Below, piece by piece: positions 8,841 to 16,840 of a stretch of DNA of 64,000 bases. The notes below the pieces were generated by a model. It saw nothing but the letters and a program-made list of their open reading frames with translations. It had not been told where the DNA came from and searched no databases. The position numbers and the translations under genes were made by a program. Source of the DNA: Alphaproteobacteria bacterium. GTDB taxonomy: Bacteria > Pseudomonadota > Alphaproteobacteria > UBA9219 > RGZA01. Every line of letters begins with the position of its first letter. Position 1 is the first letter of the stretch. The stretch is taken from the NCBI GenBank assembly GCA_021732145.1, contig JAKFVN010000017.1, positions 27,661 through 91,660 on the forward strand, written 5' to 3'.

Positions 8841-9723
8841 TCATCGTGCTTATTTGAAAAAGCCGCGCAGTTTGTTTGCTGCGTTATTGCTGTGCGCGTT
8901 ATTGATTGGGTTCAGCCATGCGGCTTTTGCCGATAATGAAGAAAATCGCGATGCGCCTGCCCCGCCGCCGCCAAATTTCAACCAGATGCAATCATGGCTC
9001 AAAATCAAGGATGATGACACCGATAAACAGGAAGAAGAAGCCAAGAAAAAAATCGGCGTGCAAATCCGCGTTGATGCATTGAAGGAAGCTGCGCTGTCAT
9101 ATGGCGCACGTGGCGGTCTTGCATGGCGCACATTCCAAATCCAGCGCCGTCTTGCGGAAAACGAAGGAAACATTTCCAAGATTTTCAACTTCGGCAATTT
9201 ACTGATTGCTGCGCCATCGGGCTTGATGATTGAACCTCCCGTGATTACCGAAGCGCAAAAAGCAGTGATTATCAATTCTGGCGGGCAAAATGCTGCGGTG
9301 GCTGACCGCGTTTACCGTATCAACCGCAATGCACGCATTGTCACCGCGCCAAAAAACTGGCGCGCTTATCTGGAACGCGATTGGGGCAGGGTCGAGCCGC
9401 CCCCTAACGCATTAGTACCTAAAAATGAACAAGAATTGACCCATTGGCGCCGCCAGCTGGCTTTAGGCTGGGAAGAGGGTATTAAGCAGGCTGATGACAT
9501 ATTTCAGGCGGATTTAGACCGTTTGAATACGGATTATTTAGGAATGGTGAGGTATCGTGAACTGTTGGCCCAGGGCATTATCACGCCGCCCTATGCCACG
9601 CAGGAAGACAGAGGCGTAACCGGTGGTGGCAGCGAAATGCGGATTGGCGATCGCGGCCTCGTCATTACTGGCCCCTCGCAATTTAACCCGAAGAGTGAAC
9701 GATGGATCACGGCTCCGCGCTAG
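8821..9723 (+). CDS. DotC/TraI-like T4SS core protein
   Basis: The protein has 300 aa from the ATG at 8821; a TTG at 8797 is a weaker choice. A signal peptide (LFAALLLCALLIGFSHAAFA|DNEE) is followed by a helical DotC domain (YGARGGLAWRTFQIQRRL, then the segment around NFGNLLIAAPSGLMIEPPVI). DotC normally is an outer-membrane lipoprotein partnering DotD and DotH. Here no cysteine follows the signal peptide, so it seems to be a soluble periplasmic form. The start overlaps the end of the DotD gene by 20 bases, and the stop overlaps DotB by 22 bases, indicating coupled translation. Confidence 0.85.
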   Translation: MDSTITNHRAYLKKPRSLFAALLLCALLIGFSHAAFADNEENRDAPAPPPPNFNQMQSWLKIKDDDTDKQEEEAKKKIGVQIRVDALKEAALSYGARGGLAWRTFQIQRRLAENEGNISKIFNFGNLLIAAPSGLMIEPPVITEAQKAVIINSGGQNAAVADRVYRINRNARIVTAPKNWRAYLERDWGRVEPPPNALVPKNEQELTHWRRQLALGWEEGIKQADDIFQADLDRLNTDYLGMVRYRELLAQGIITPPYATQEDRGVTGGGSEMRIGDRGLVITGPSQFNPKSERWITAPR

Positions 9724-10904
9724 CACAAGGTCAAGGTCTTGTCGTCGGCTCCCAGGAAATGGATTTTTGGCCGGATGAGCCTCCACGTATTCGCGTCGAG
9801 CTTGTGGATGATTTAATTTTGTGGTGCGTGATGCAGCGTGCCAGCGATATCACCATTCAATCCGACCGCCCTACGTATATTGAAGTCGACGGAAAATTAT
9901 TTCCTGTCACGCGCCGTTCGATTGACAGCGCCGATATCGCCGCATTCGTGACCAAGATGTATGGTCTAGACGCGATGGCTGCGTTGACCGCCGGCAAAGA
10001 TTTGGATTTGTCCTACGAAATCCGTGTTGACAGGAATACGCGCTTTCGCTTCCGCGTGAACATCACCGCGATTTTAAGCAAGGGACGTGACGGCGTTTCC
10101 ATCACCATGCGCGTGCTTCCCAACATTCCGCCGCGCATGAGCGATTTGGGAATTGAAAAGGAATTGATTGATGCGTGGTCGCCGCGCCAGGGCCTTGTAT
10201 TCGTGACGGGCCCAACGGGTTCGGGTAAAACAACGCTGTTAGCCGCTGGTACGCGCATGCTTATTGAACGCCCTGAAGGTGCCGGCAAAATGCTGACCTA
10301 TGAAGCGCCGATTGAATACGTGTATGACCAGATTATCGGCCCGCACAGCGTCATCGCGCAAAGTGAAATTCCGCGCAACTTGCCAAGCTTTGCGGCGGGC
10401 GTTCGTAACTCCCTTCGCCGTAAACCGAATATCATTCTGGTGGGTGAAGCGCGTGACCGTGAAACCGTTTCCGCGGCGATTGAAGCGGGGCAAACGGGCC
10501 ACTTGGTTTATGCCACAACCCATACCATCGGCGTGGCGGCAACTGTTCGCCGTCTTGTATCCGTGTTTGAATCGGGCGAGCGTCTGGAACGTGCCTATGC
10601 GCTGATTGAAACAACGCGGCTGATCGTGACGCAGGCGCTGGTGCCGCGCGTGGGCGGCGGACGTATTGCGCTGCGCGAATATCTGATTTTCGATGAGCAT
10701 GTGCGCGAGCATCTTTTAGAAACGCCACTGGAAAACTGGACGGCTGAAACCCAGAACATGCTCGAAAAATACGGTCGCACCATGCAGAAATCGGCGAATG
10801 CGATTTACAGCCAGGGCTTGATTGACCGCCGCCATTATCTGTTGCTGTCGCGCGGCTTTGGCGAAGAAAACATTGATGAAAAACCGGCTGGCCACGCCCA
10901 GTAA
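9702..10904 (+). CDS. DotB/TraJ-like secretion ATPase
   Basis: The 400-aa protein is a hexameric VirB11/PilT-type ATPase. The N-terminal domain (RVELVDDLILWCVMQRASDI, then IEVDGKLFPVTRR) matches DotB and PilT. The Walker A motif is GPTGSGKTTLL (about residue 168), an Asp-box-like motif follows (YEAPIEYVYD), the Walker B is IILVGEARD, and the His-box is GHLVYATTHT. DotB powers substrate transfer or assembly at the cytoplasmic face of the type IVB system. It overlaps DotC by 22 bases. This is one of three secretion ATPases in the window, together with those at 16841 and 29562, and the only one of DotB type. Confidence 0.92.
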   Translation: MDHGSALAQGQGLVVGSQEMDFWPDEPPRIRVELVDDLILWCVMQRASDITIQSDRPTYIEVDGKLFPVTRRSIDSADIAAFVTKMYGLDAMAALTAGKDLDLSYEIRVDRNTRFRFRVNITAILSKGRDGVSITMRVLPNIPPRMSDLGIEKELIDAWSPRQGLVFVTGPTGSGKTTLLAAGTRMLIERPEGAGKMLTYEAPIEYVYDQIIGPHSVIAQSEIPRNLPSFAAGVRNSLRRKPNIILVGEARDRETVSAAIEAGQTGHLVYATTHTIGVAATVRRLVSVFESGERLERAYALIETTRLIVTQALVPRVGGGRIALREYLIFDEHVREHLLETPLENWTAETQNMLEKYGRTMQKSANAIYSQGLIDRRHYLLLSRGFGEENIDEKPAGHAQ

Positions 10905-11022
10905 GGCTGCCGCATTAAAGCCCGTTTTTGTTGCATAAGCAGCATGGTAATTAGTCGTTAGCAAATAGACTTTATGCTTGGTTTAGCCGTAACCGTTAAC
11001 ACCTCATCTTGGAATCCCTTCA

Positions 11023-11430
11023 TTGGATACACACTGGCGAAATAGTATGAAGCCCGCTCGCTTCTTTATGCTGGATGCCCGTGCAGCATGGCCAGTGCTT
11101 GTCATGCTTTTGCACATGCGCATCTATACGATGATATTCGCCGTGTTCGTGATGGTGGTGTTTTATTTTCTTGAGCAGCGCGGCTTGAGTTTCTTTGCCG
11201 CGTTGCGCGCCTTCCGAGTTTGGATTGTCACCAAGAAGCGCCCGAATTACCGACCCAGCGATTTAACACGCATGGTCGATTTTGCATTTGAGCCTTTGCC
11301 AGAAAGGTTCGTTAACGAGAAGCCGATTCCCAAGAATGGAGTCGCGCCTGGTAGAAAAAATAATCCAGCCGAATCAGTCAGTCGTGCACAGAATAAGGCA
11401 ACTGTGCCTCCTGCCAAAAATTCTCAATAG
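11023..11430 (+). CDS. IcmT/TraK-like membrane protein with long C-terminal tail
   Basis: The 135-aa protein must start at the TTG at 11023, because the conserved IcmT opening HWRNS..ARFFMLDARAAWP begins within four residues of it and no ATG or GTG lies in frame upstream before a stop. Two adjacent hydrophobic helices follow (about residues 22-50). Legionella IcmT and R64 TraK are about 86 residues; this protein adds some 50 polar, Pro/Asn-rich residues. IcmT is an inner-membrane part of the type IVB system. It closes the DotD-DotC-DotB-IcmT set, 118 bases after DotB. Confidence 0.82.
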   Translation: MDTHWRNSMKPARFFMLDARAAWPVLVMLLHMRIYTMIFAVFVMVVFYFLEQRGLSFFAALRAFRVWIVTKKRPNYRPSDLTRMVDFAFEPLPERFVNEKPIPKNGVAPGRKNNPAESVSRAQNKATVPPAKNSQ

Positions 11431-11665
11431 AAAATCAACCAAAAGTTAATACATTCGAAACTATTTAGGCTCCGCTTTGCCTGTAAGGGGAGAAAATTGT
11501 TGCACAAGCATCACACTTGCTATTCTCTCGCTTTCGCGACGCGGCTAAACATTTGGTGAATAAGAATCTTCTTCCCTAAGATGCGTAAGCCAATTGAGTA
11601 CCCTCACGATAGTCGTGCGTCGATTTTTTGGTGCAAGAGGGGATTTTTTAAAGGCAGGAATGAAC

Positions 11666-12880
11666 ATGAAAAGAAGTCAAATGGGACTATTTTATAAGGC
11701 TATTACCATCGTTTCATTTTTATCGATTGCGTTAATTGCTCACGACTTGAAAGCTGTAACGCTAGGGTCTTCAACAGCACAACAAATCGGTTTCAGGGTT
11801 GCAAATTCAGGTACGAATGCTGACGCTGCGCCAAGCCAAGGCATCATAGATCAACCACCTGTTGTTATTCAGGGCCGTTCCGGAAATGCAAATGCACCAT
11901 CCGTGCCGCGCGTACCGCAAACACCGGCGCGTGCGCCAGATGGGTATGCGGCGGCACCATCTTCGCCATCGATGGCGATGGAACCCGTGGTCGAAGGCTT
12001 TGGCGACAAGGTTCCGCTTACCGTTGCTATCCAGCAAATCCTTCCACAAGGGTATGGCTATACACTGGGTGATGGTGTTGATGCCGGTCAATTGGTGAGC
12101 TGGCGCGGTGGCCGCCCATGGTCAACCGTATTGCAAGACATGCTTGGTCAGGCGGGGTTGAGCTATTCCGTGAATGGCCGTTCGGTTGCAATTAATGGCA
12201 CTGGTGCATCGCCGGCTATCATCAGCGGCACGCCGCGCGTAATGACGCAGCCTGCGCCCGTTGCCGTAAAGCAGCCGCCTGTTGCAATTGATCCGCAGCC
12301 CATGCCAATGGATGCGCCGCCCGTTATGCAGCCGCAAACGCAAATGGTAATGCAGCAGCCACAGCCGCAGATCATTATGCAGCAACCCGTTATGCAACAG
12401 CAGCCTGTAATGATGCAGCCGCAACCGCAAATGCAGCCGATGATGATGCAGCAGCCTGTGATGCAGCCGATGATGATGCAGCCACAGCCGCAGATGCAGG
12501 CCCAAATGCAACCCATGATGATGCCGCAGCCCATGATGCAGGCTGCGCCCGCGCCAGCAGTAGGCCCGCAACCGTTGCAAATCGAAAATCCATTGGTGTT
12601 CCAGTCGCAAACATGGGAAGCGCGCCCCGGCCAAACGCTTCGCCAATTGCTCCAAGAATGGTGTACGCGTGTTGGTGTTGAACTGAATTGGACCGCTGAA
12701 TTCGACTACCCGATTATGGCATCCATGAACATGACGGGCACTTTTGAAGAAGCGGTACGCGTATTGCTCATCGGATTTGATGGCGCAAAGCCAACGCCGC
12801 GCGGACGTTTGCATTATAACCCGGCAGCGGGACAATCAATCTTGGTTGTTGAAGCTAACGGTAATCACTATGGGGACTAG
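11666..12880 (+). CDS. PilL-like type IVb pilus protein with two TcpQ-type domains
   Basis: The 404-aa protein starts at the ATG at 11666, seven bases after AGGCAGGA; the ATG at 11660 is too close. A signal segment (residues 10-28) is followed by a first TcpQ-C/secretin-partner domain (about 110-180, VPLTVAIQQILPQGYGYTLG), a Met/Gln/Pro-rich linker (about 210-293) and a second such domain (about 310-400, QTWEARPGQTLRQLLQEW). TcpQ and PilL domains work with the outer-membrane secretin of type IVb pili, stabilising or localising it. The next gene, four bases on, is that secretin. Two TcpQ-like domains in one chain are unusual. Confidence 0.8.
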   Translation: MKRSQMGLFYKAITIVSFLSIALIAHDLKAVTLGSSTAQQIGFRVANSGTNADAAPSQGIIDQPPVVIQGRSGNANAPSVPRVPQTPARAPDGYAAAPSSPSMAMEPVVEGFGDKVPLTVAIQQILPQGYGYTLGDGVDAGQLVSWRGGRPWSTVLQDMLGQAGLSYSVNGRSVAINGTGASPAIISGTPRVMTQPAPVAVKQPPVAIDPQPMPMDAPPVMQPQTQMVMQQPQPQIIMQQPVMQQQPVMMQPQPQMQPMMMQQPVMQPMMMQPQPQMQAQMQPMMMPQPMMQAAPAPAVGPQPLQIENPLVFQSQTWEARPGQTLRQLLQEWCTRVGVELNWTAEFDYPIMASMNMTGTFEEAVRVLLIGFDGAKPTPRGRLHYNPAAGQSILVVEANGNHYGD

Positions 12881-12883
12881 ACT

Positions 12884-14578
12884 ATGGCGTTGACGTTACT
12901 GCCACCACTGTTTCGTAACATGGCATTTCGCGGAAAAGCAGTTTCCTTTTTTAGCGCCCTGGTTTTAGTTGCTGCCCTGGGCGGCTGCCAGTCCGAAGAT
13001 TACCGCAATGCTATTAGTGAACGTGAGCAAGTAGCTGAGCAACGCGTTGATGAAGCCCGCCAGCCCGCTGCCGCCAAACGCTATAACCCGCTTACCGTAA
13101 CTGATAGCATCTGGACGGGTGGTCGCGCCGTTCGCATGCGTCACGGCATTCCATTGCCGCCCCGCGTTGAAAACAACCGTGCTGTTGCATTGATTTCGCC
13201 AGTCCCGATGTCTATCCGCGCGATTGCCAATTCGGTTTCACAGCAAACAGGCATTCCCATTCGCTTTGGAAAAGACGTGGATGATGGCAGCGGTGATGAC
13301 GATGATACGATGTCATCAAGCTCAGGCTCAAGCAGTGCTGCCTCGGCTGCCAAAAAACCCGCCACCCCTGCCAAGGCAGCTGCAAAATATCCGCAGGCAG
13401 GCATGCGGGTTGCCTATGAAGGCCCGCTTTCCGGATTGCTTGACCGCGTTGCAAGCCATTTTGGCGTGAACTGGAAATATGACGGCAGTGCGCTGGTTAT
13501 GGCACGTTATGAAACGCGCACCTTCTTGATGGATGTGTTGCCCGGCACGCAAAAGGTCACAGACGGCATGAAGGAGCAAACCAATAACAACGCATCGGCT
13601 TCCGGCAATACGCAGGTTACCACCGTCAATCAGCAGGCTGGATCACAGACATCCAGCATGGATATTGATTTCAAGTTCTGGGATGAAGTTGGTAAAACGC
13701 TTGAAACCATCCTGTCCGGTGTGGGCAGTTATTCGATGTCACCATCTTCCGGTACAATTACAGTTATGACGACACCTGAAGTAATGCGCAGTGTTGCGGA
13801 ATACATCAATCAGGAAAACGAACGCCTTGGTCGCCAGGTTGCCATCAATGTGGAAGTCTATACGGTCGATATGAATGAAGGCGAGGACTTCAATCTGAAG
13901 TTCGATACTGTGTTGCGCCGTTTCACCAACTTTGGTGCTAACCTGACGGGCGCTGGCGGGCCTGCATCAACCAGTACAGGTCTTGGCCAGTTAGCTGTTT
14001 CGGTTTTAAATCCTGAAACCATCGGTTCGGTAAGCGGTATCTTCAACCTGCTTTCCAGCGTGGGTAAGACCGCGCGTGTTGCGCAATTCCCGCTGACTAC
14101 CTTGAACAACCGTCCGGTATCACGTCGTATCGGCCGTGATATTGCATATCTTGCATCGGTTCAAACCAATACCAGCCAGACCTTCCAGAATACCACGCTT
14201 ACACCGGGTATTATTAAGGATGGTTTTTCCATTCAGGTAACGCCGCGCTTGCTCGGTGATGGCCGCATCCTGCTGCAATACTCCCTGTCCTTGATTGACT
14301 TGGTGGGTGCGCCCAAGACCTTTACGTCAGGTACCAACCAAATCCAGCTCCCTGAAACCGCAACACGCTTCTTTGTGCAGCAGTCGATGCTGCGCAGCGG
14401 ATCAACCCTTATCCTTGCCGGGTTTGACCAGGATCAGGTCACGCAAAGTTCACAAGGTGTAGGCAATCCATATAACTATTTGCTTGGTGGGGGCGTAACC
14501 AATAAACGTGTGCGTCAAATCCTGTTTATTGCGATGACACCGCAGGAGATTACCCTACCGAGGACGGAGAATGAGTAA
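12884..14578 (+). CDS. pilN: PilN-like outer-membrane lipoprotein secretin
   Basis: The 564-aa protein has a lipobox, LGGC, with the acylated cysteine at residue 35 (or 23 if the ATG at 12920 is used). A secretin N0/N1-type region follows (about 100-200), interrupted by an Asp- and Ser/Ala-rich insert. The C-terminal secretin channel domain (about 320-560) contains the stretch starting VAINVEVYTVDMNEGEDF and the amphipathic closing region ending in FIAMTPQEI. It forms the outer-membrane pore for the thin pilus. R64 PilN is also a lipoprotein secretin. The stop codon overlaps the PilO start (TAATG). Confidence 0.9.
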   Translation: MALTLLPPLFRNMAFRGKAVSFFSALVLVAALGGCQSEDYRNAISEREQVAEQRVDEARQPAAAKRYNPLTVTDSIWTGGRAVRMRHGIPLPPRVENNRAVALISPVPMSIRAIANSVSQQTGIPIRFGKDVDDGSGDDDDTMSSSSGSSSAASAAKKPATPAKAAAKYPQAGMRVAYEGPLSGLLDRVASHFGVNWKYDGSALVMARYETRTFLMDVLPGTQKVTDGMKEQTNNNASASGNTQVTTVNQQAGSQTSSMDIDFKFWDEVGKTLETILSGVGSYSMSPSSGTITVMTTPEVMRSVAEYINQENERLGRQVAINVEVYTVDMNEGEDFNLKFDTVLRRFTNFGANLTGAGGPASTSTGLGQLAVSVLNPETIGSVSGIFNLLSSVGKTARVAQFPLTTLNNRPVSRRIGRDIAYLASVQTNTSQTFQNTTLTPGIIKDGFSIQVTPRLLGDGRILLQYSLSLIDLVGAPKTFTSGTNQIQLPETATRFFVQQSMLRSGSTLILAGFDQDQVTQSSQGVGNPYNYLLGGGVTNKRVRQILFIAMTPQEITLPRTENE

Positions 14579-15849
14579 TGGTAGCTGGCGTTGTCAAAGT
14601 TGGCAGGCAAACATATGCTGTAGGCCTGTTATGGCAGCCATCGCCTAGCGGTCGTGTTGCGCAGGCAGCCCGCGAAGCCGCGGCGCAGCCCGGGCAACAA
14701 TCCGATTTCTATTGCGTACGCGCTGCAAGCAAATCCGTAGCTATTCCCCAATATGGTCTGGCGCAAAGCGCCCAAGGCCATAAGTCAGGCATGCCGACAT
14801 TGGCCGCATCCCTTGCAAACGCGCAGCCAGGCTCATGGGCAGGCGCGTTCCGTTTGCGCGAAGGCACATGGCTTGTTGTCGTTCGCGACGATCTGATTGC
14901 GCCGGATGGCGATATTATCTTTGATAATGATGAAGCGGCGCGTGACCGCCTGCTGCAAGAAGTAAGCCTTGGCGGTGTCCAGCGTATTTATGCCCCAGAT
15001 GGCTGGGCTGTTCCTGGTTCTGACCCGACTCCGCTGCCTTTATTGCTTCAAGACAAGGCCGAATGCCGTTTGCAGCCTGTGCGCCTACCAATGCGCCTTA
15101 TTATATATGGGGCTGCGGCTGGTGCTGTGGTGCTACTGGTTATTTTTCTTGCCTTGCAATGGCAGGCCGAGCAGGAGCGCATTGAGGCGGAGCAAACCGC
15201 CGCCCAGATTAAGGCACAGCAGGAGGCCATCAAGAATGGCCCTGTCAGCAAAATGATGAACAAGTGGGAATGGCCGCCCGCCGACCAATGCTATGAGCGC
15301 AGATGGGAAAAGGCCGCAAGAAGTACCGAGGTTGTAGAAGCCTGCCGCGCCATGATCTCCAAGGTTCAGGCTGCCCAGCTGGGCTGGAAGCGCAGCACGA
15401 CCATCTGCACCGATAACAAGCTCAATATCACCTGGCAACGCGATAAGAATTTTAGTGGTCTTGTCCCGACCGATTCATCTGTTAAAGAAGATTTAAGTAT
15501 GGCGACGCAAAATAGCACCGGCCCTGCGCTGACCCCGCGCGGAGCCGAGCCGTTAATGCGTGAAACTGATCTTTCGGCTTTAATGGTTCACGACAGATGG
15601 CCGGTAAGTGTTATTCGTCTTCTGGATGATCCCCCGATTGTTCAGCCGCCGCCAGACATGAAGGATCCGCCACCGCCACCGCCACCACCATGGCGCAAGC
15701 GCGGTGTGAAATACACGGGTAAGGTACCGCCATGGGAAATGTGGCGTTACTTTCAGGATGTAAATGGTTTGATGGTTGATAAGATTACGTGGGATGGTGG
15801 AACTACGTGGACGTTAGAAATAACTATTTATGAAAAGAGAGGTGGGTGA
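14578..15849 (+). CDS. pilO: PilO-like inner-membrane pilus assembly protein
   Basis: The protein has 423 aa. A cytoplasmic domain of about 170 residues (KVGRQTYAVGLLWQ near the start; VVVRDDLIAPDGD) precedes one transmembrane helix (about 173-195, LIIYGAAAGAVVLLVIFLAL). A charged coiled coil (QAEQERIEAEQTAAQIKAQQ) and a periplasmic domain with cysteines and a poly-proline run (about 360-375) follow. This layout matches R64 PilO and its relatives, bitopic proteins of the type IVb inner-membrane platform. It overlaps PilN by one base and is followed at once by PilP. Confidence 0.82.
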   Translation: MVAGVVKVGRQTYAVGLLWQPSPSGRVAQAAREAAAQPGQQSDFYCVRAASKSVAIPQYGLAQSAQGHKSGMPTLAASLANAQPGSWAGAFRLREGTWLVVVRDDLIAPDGDIIFDNDEAARDRLLQEVSLGGVQRIYAPDGWAVPGSDPTPLPLLLQDKAECRLQPVRLPMRLIIYGAAAGAVVLLVIFLALQWQAEQERIEAEQTAAQIKAQQEAIKNGPVSKMMNKWEWPPADQCYERRWEKAARSTEVVEACRAMISKVQAAQLGWKRSTTICTDNKLNITWQRDKNFSGLVPTDSSVKEDLSMATQNSTGPALTPRGAEPLMRETDLSALMVHDRWPVSVIRLLDDPPIVQPPPDMKDPPPPPPPPWRKRGVKYTGKVPPWEMWRYFQDVNGLMVDKITWDGGTTWTLEITIYEKRGG

Positions 15850-15850
15850 C

Positions 15851-16840
15851 ATGAGAACCAACGCCCTGATCACAGTAGCCTTTAGCGCTTTGCTACTTGG
15901 CTTATCATTTGCCGGGCAAGCGGTTGCGCAAGATGCGCTCGCCGATACCTTGCCTGCGCCTGCTTCTTCAACCACGCCGCCTGCTGCCGCGCCAGCTCCA
16001 ACGCCTGCGCCAGCAAGCAGCACGTTACCAACCGCATCAACCACTACATCAACAACATCAACAACTGCGCCTGTATTTACACCTGCCGCTGGCGCAACCA
16101 CCACCAGCACCATTACAACGGCAACCACTGGCACAGCGCCAGCAACCACTTCGTCAGCGATTGTTCCCGTGCCATCACCAAGCACCACGCTTCCAATCAG
16201 CGGTGCTGCGGCAGCGGCAGCGGGCGGTGGGTTGAATATGTCGCCGCAAACGCCGTCGGCCGTAACTGATGCGATGGCGCGGTTGCAAAAAGTGGATCAA
16301 ATCAATCTTGATGATATGGTTCGTGCACAAGATGCGATTAACCGTCTTGACCTGTTATTGGAAATTGAAAAGCGTCAAACCGAATTGAAGAAAGTGCGTG
16401 ATGAACGCAATAAGCCATCGGTCGCTTCAGCGACCGCTGCTGCGGCAGGATTGTTAGGATCCGCCATTCCTGCGGCGGCACTCAATCTTCCGAAAATTCC
16501 TGTAGCAGATACGCCTGCGGTTACCCCAAGCTTTACGCCAAAAGCATCTGCATCATCATCTTCTTCGTCATCATCTTCTTCCAAGAGCAGCAGTGGTCCT
16601 TCAGAAAAGTTGTCGATTAGACGTATCTCTGGAACGGATGGTCGTTACTTTGCCGTTATAAATTTGGAAGATAATTCGACCCAAACCGTACATGCGGGCG
16701 ATAAATTACCAGATGGAAGCTTGGTAAAATCAATTACTTTGACCAGTGTGTCCCTAATTAAGGACAAAAAAAGTAAAAATTTAACCATTCCGACGGATTC
16801 TTATATCGTTAGGGAATCTACCGGTGCTTCATTACAATAA
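15851..16840 (+). CDS. pilP: PilP-like periplasmic pilus protein
   Basis: The 329-aa protein starts at the ATG at 15851, just after the PilO stop. A signal peptide (residues 1-24, GQAVAQ|DA) is followed by a long Pro/Ala/Ser/Thr-rich region (25-120), a helical segment (MARLQKVDQINLDDMVRAQD) and a Ser-rich linker. A compact C-terminal beta domain closes the protein (about 260-325, TDGRYFAVINLEDNSTQTVH), as in PilP/GspC homology regions. PilP links the inner-membrane platform to the secretin. The PilQ start codon follows immediately after its stop. Confidence 0.8.
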   Translation: MRTNALITVAFSALLLGLSFAGQAVAQDALADTLPAPASSTTPPAAAPAPTPAPASSTLPTASTTTSTTSTTAPVFTPAAGATTTSTITTATTGTAPATTSSAIVPVPSPSTTLPISGAAAAAAGGGLNMSPQTPSAVTDAMARLQKVDQINLDDMVRAQDAINRLDLLLEIEKRQTELKKVRDERNKPSVASATAAAAGLLGSAIPAAALNLPKIPVADTPAVTPSFTPKASASSSSSSSSSSKSSSGPSEKLSIRRISGTDGRYFAVINLEDNSTQTVHAGDKLPDGSLVKSITLTSVSLIKDKKSKNLTIPTDSYIVRESTGASLQ

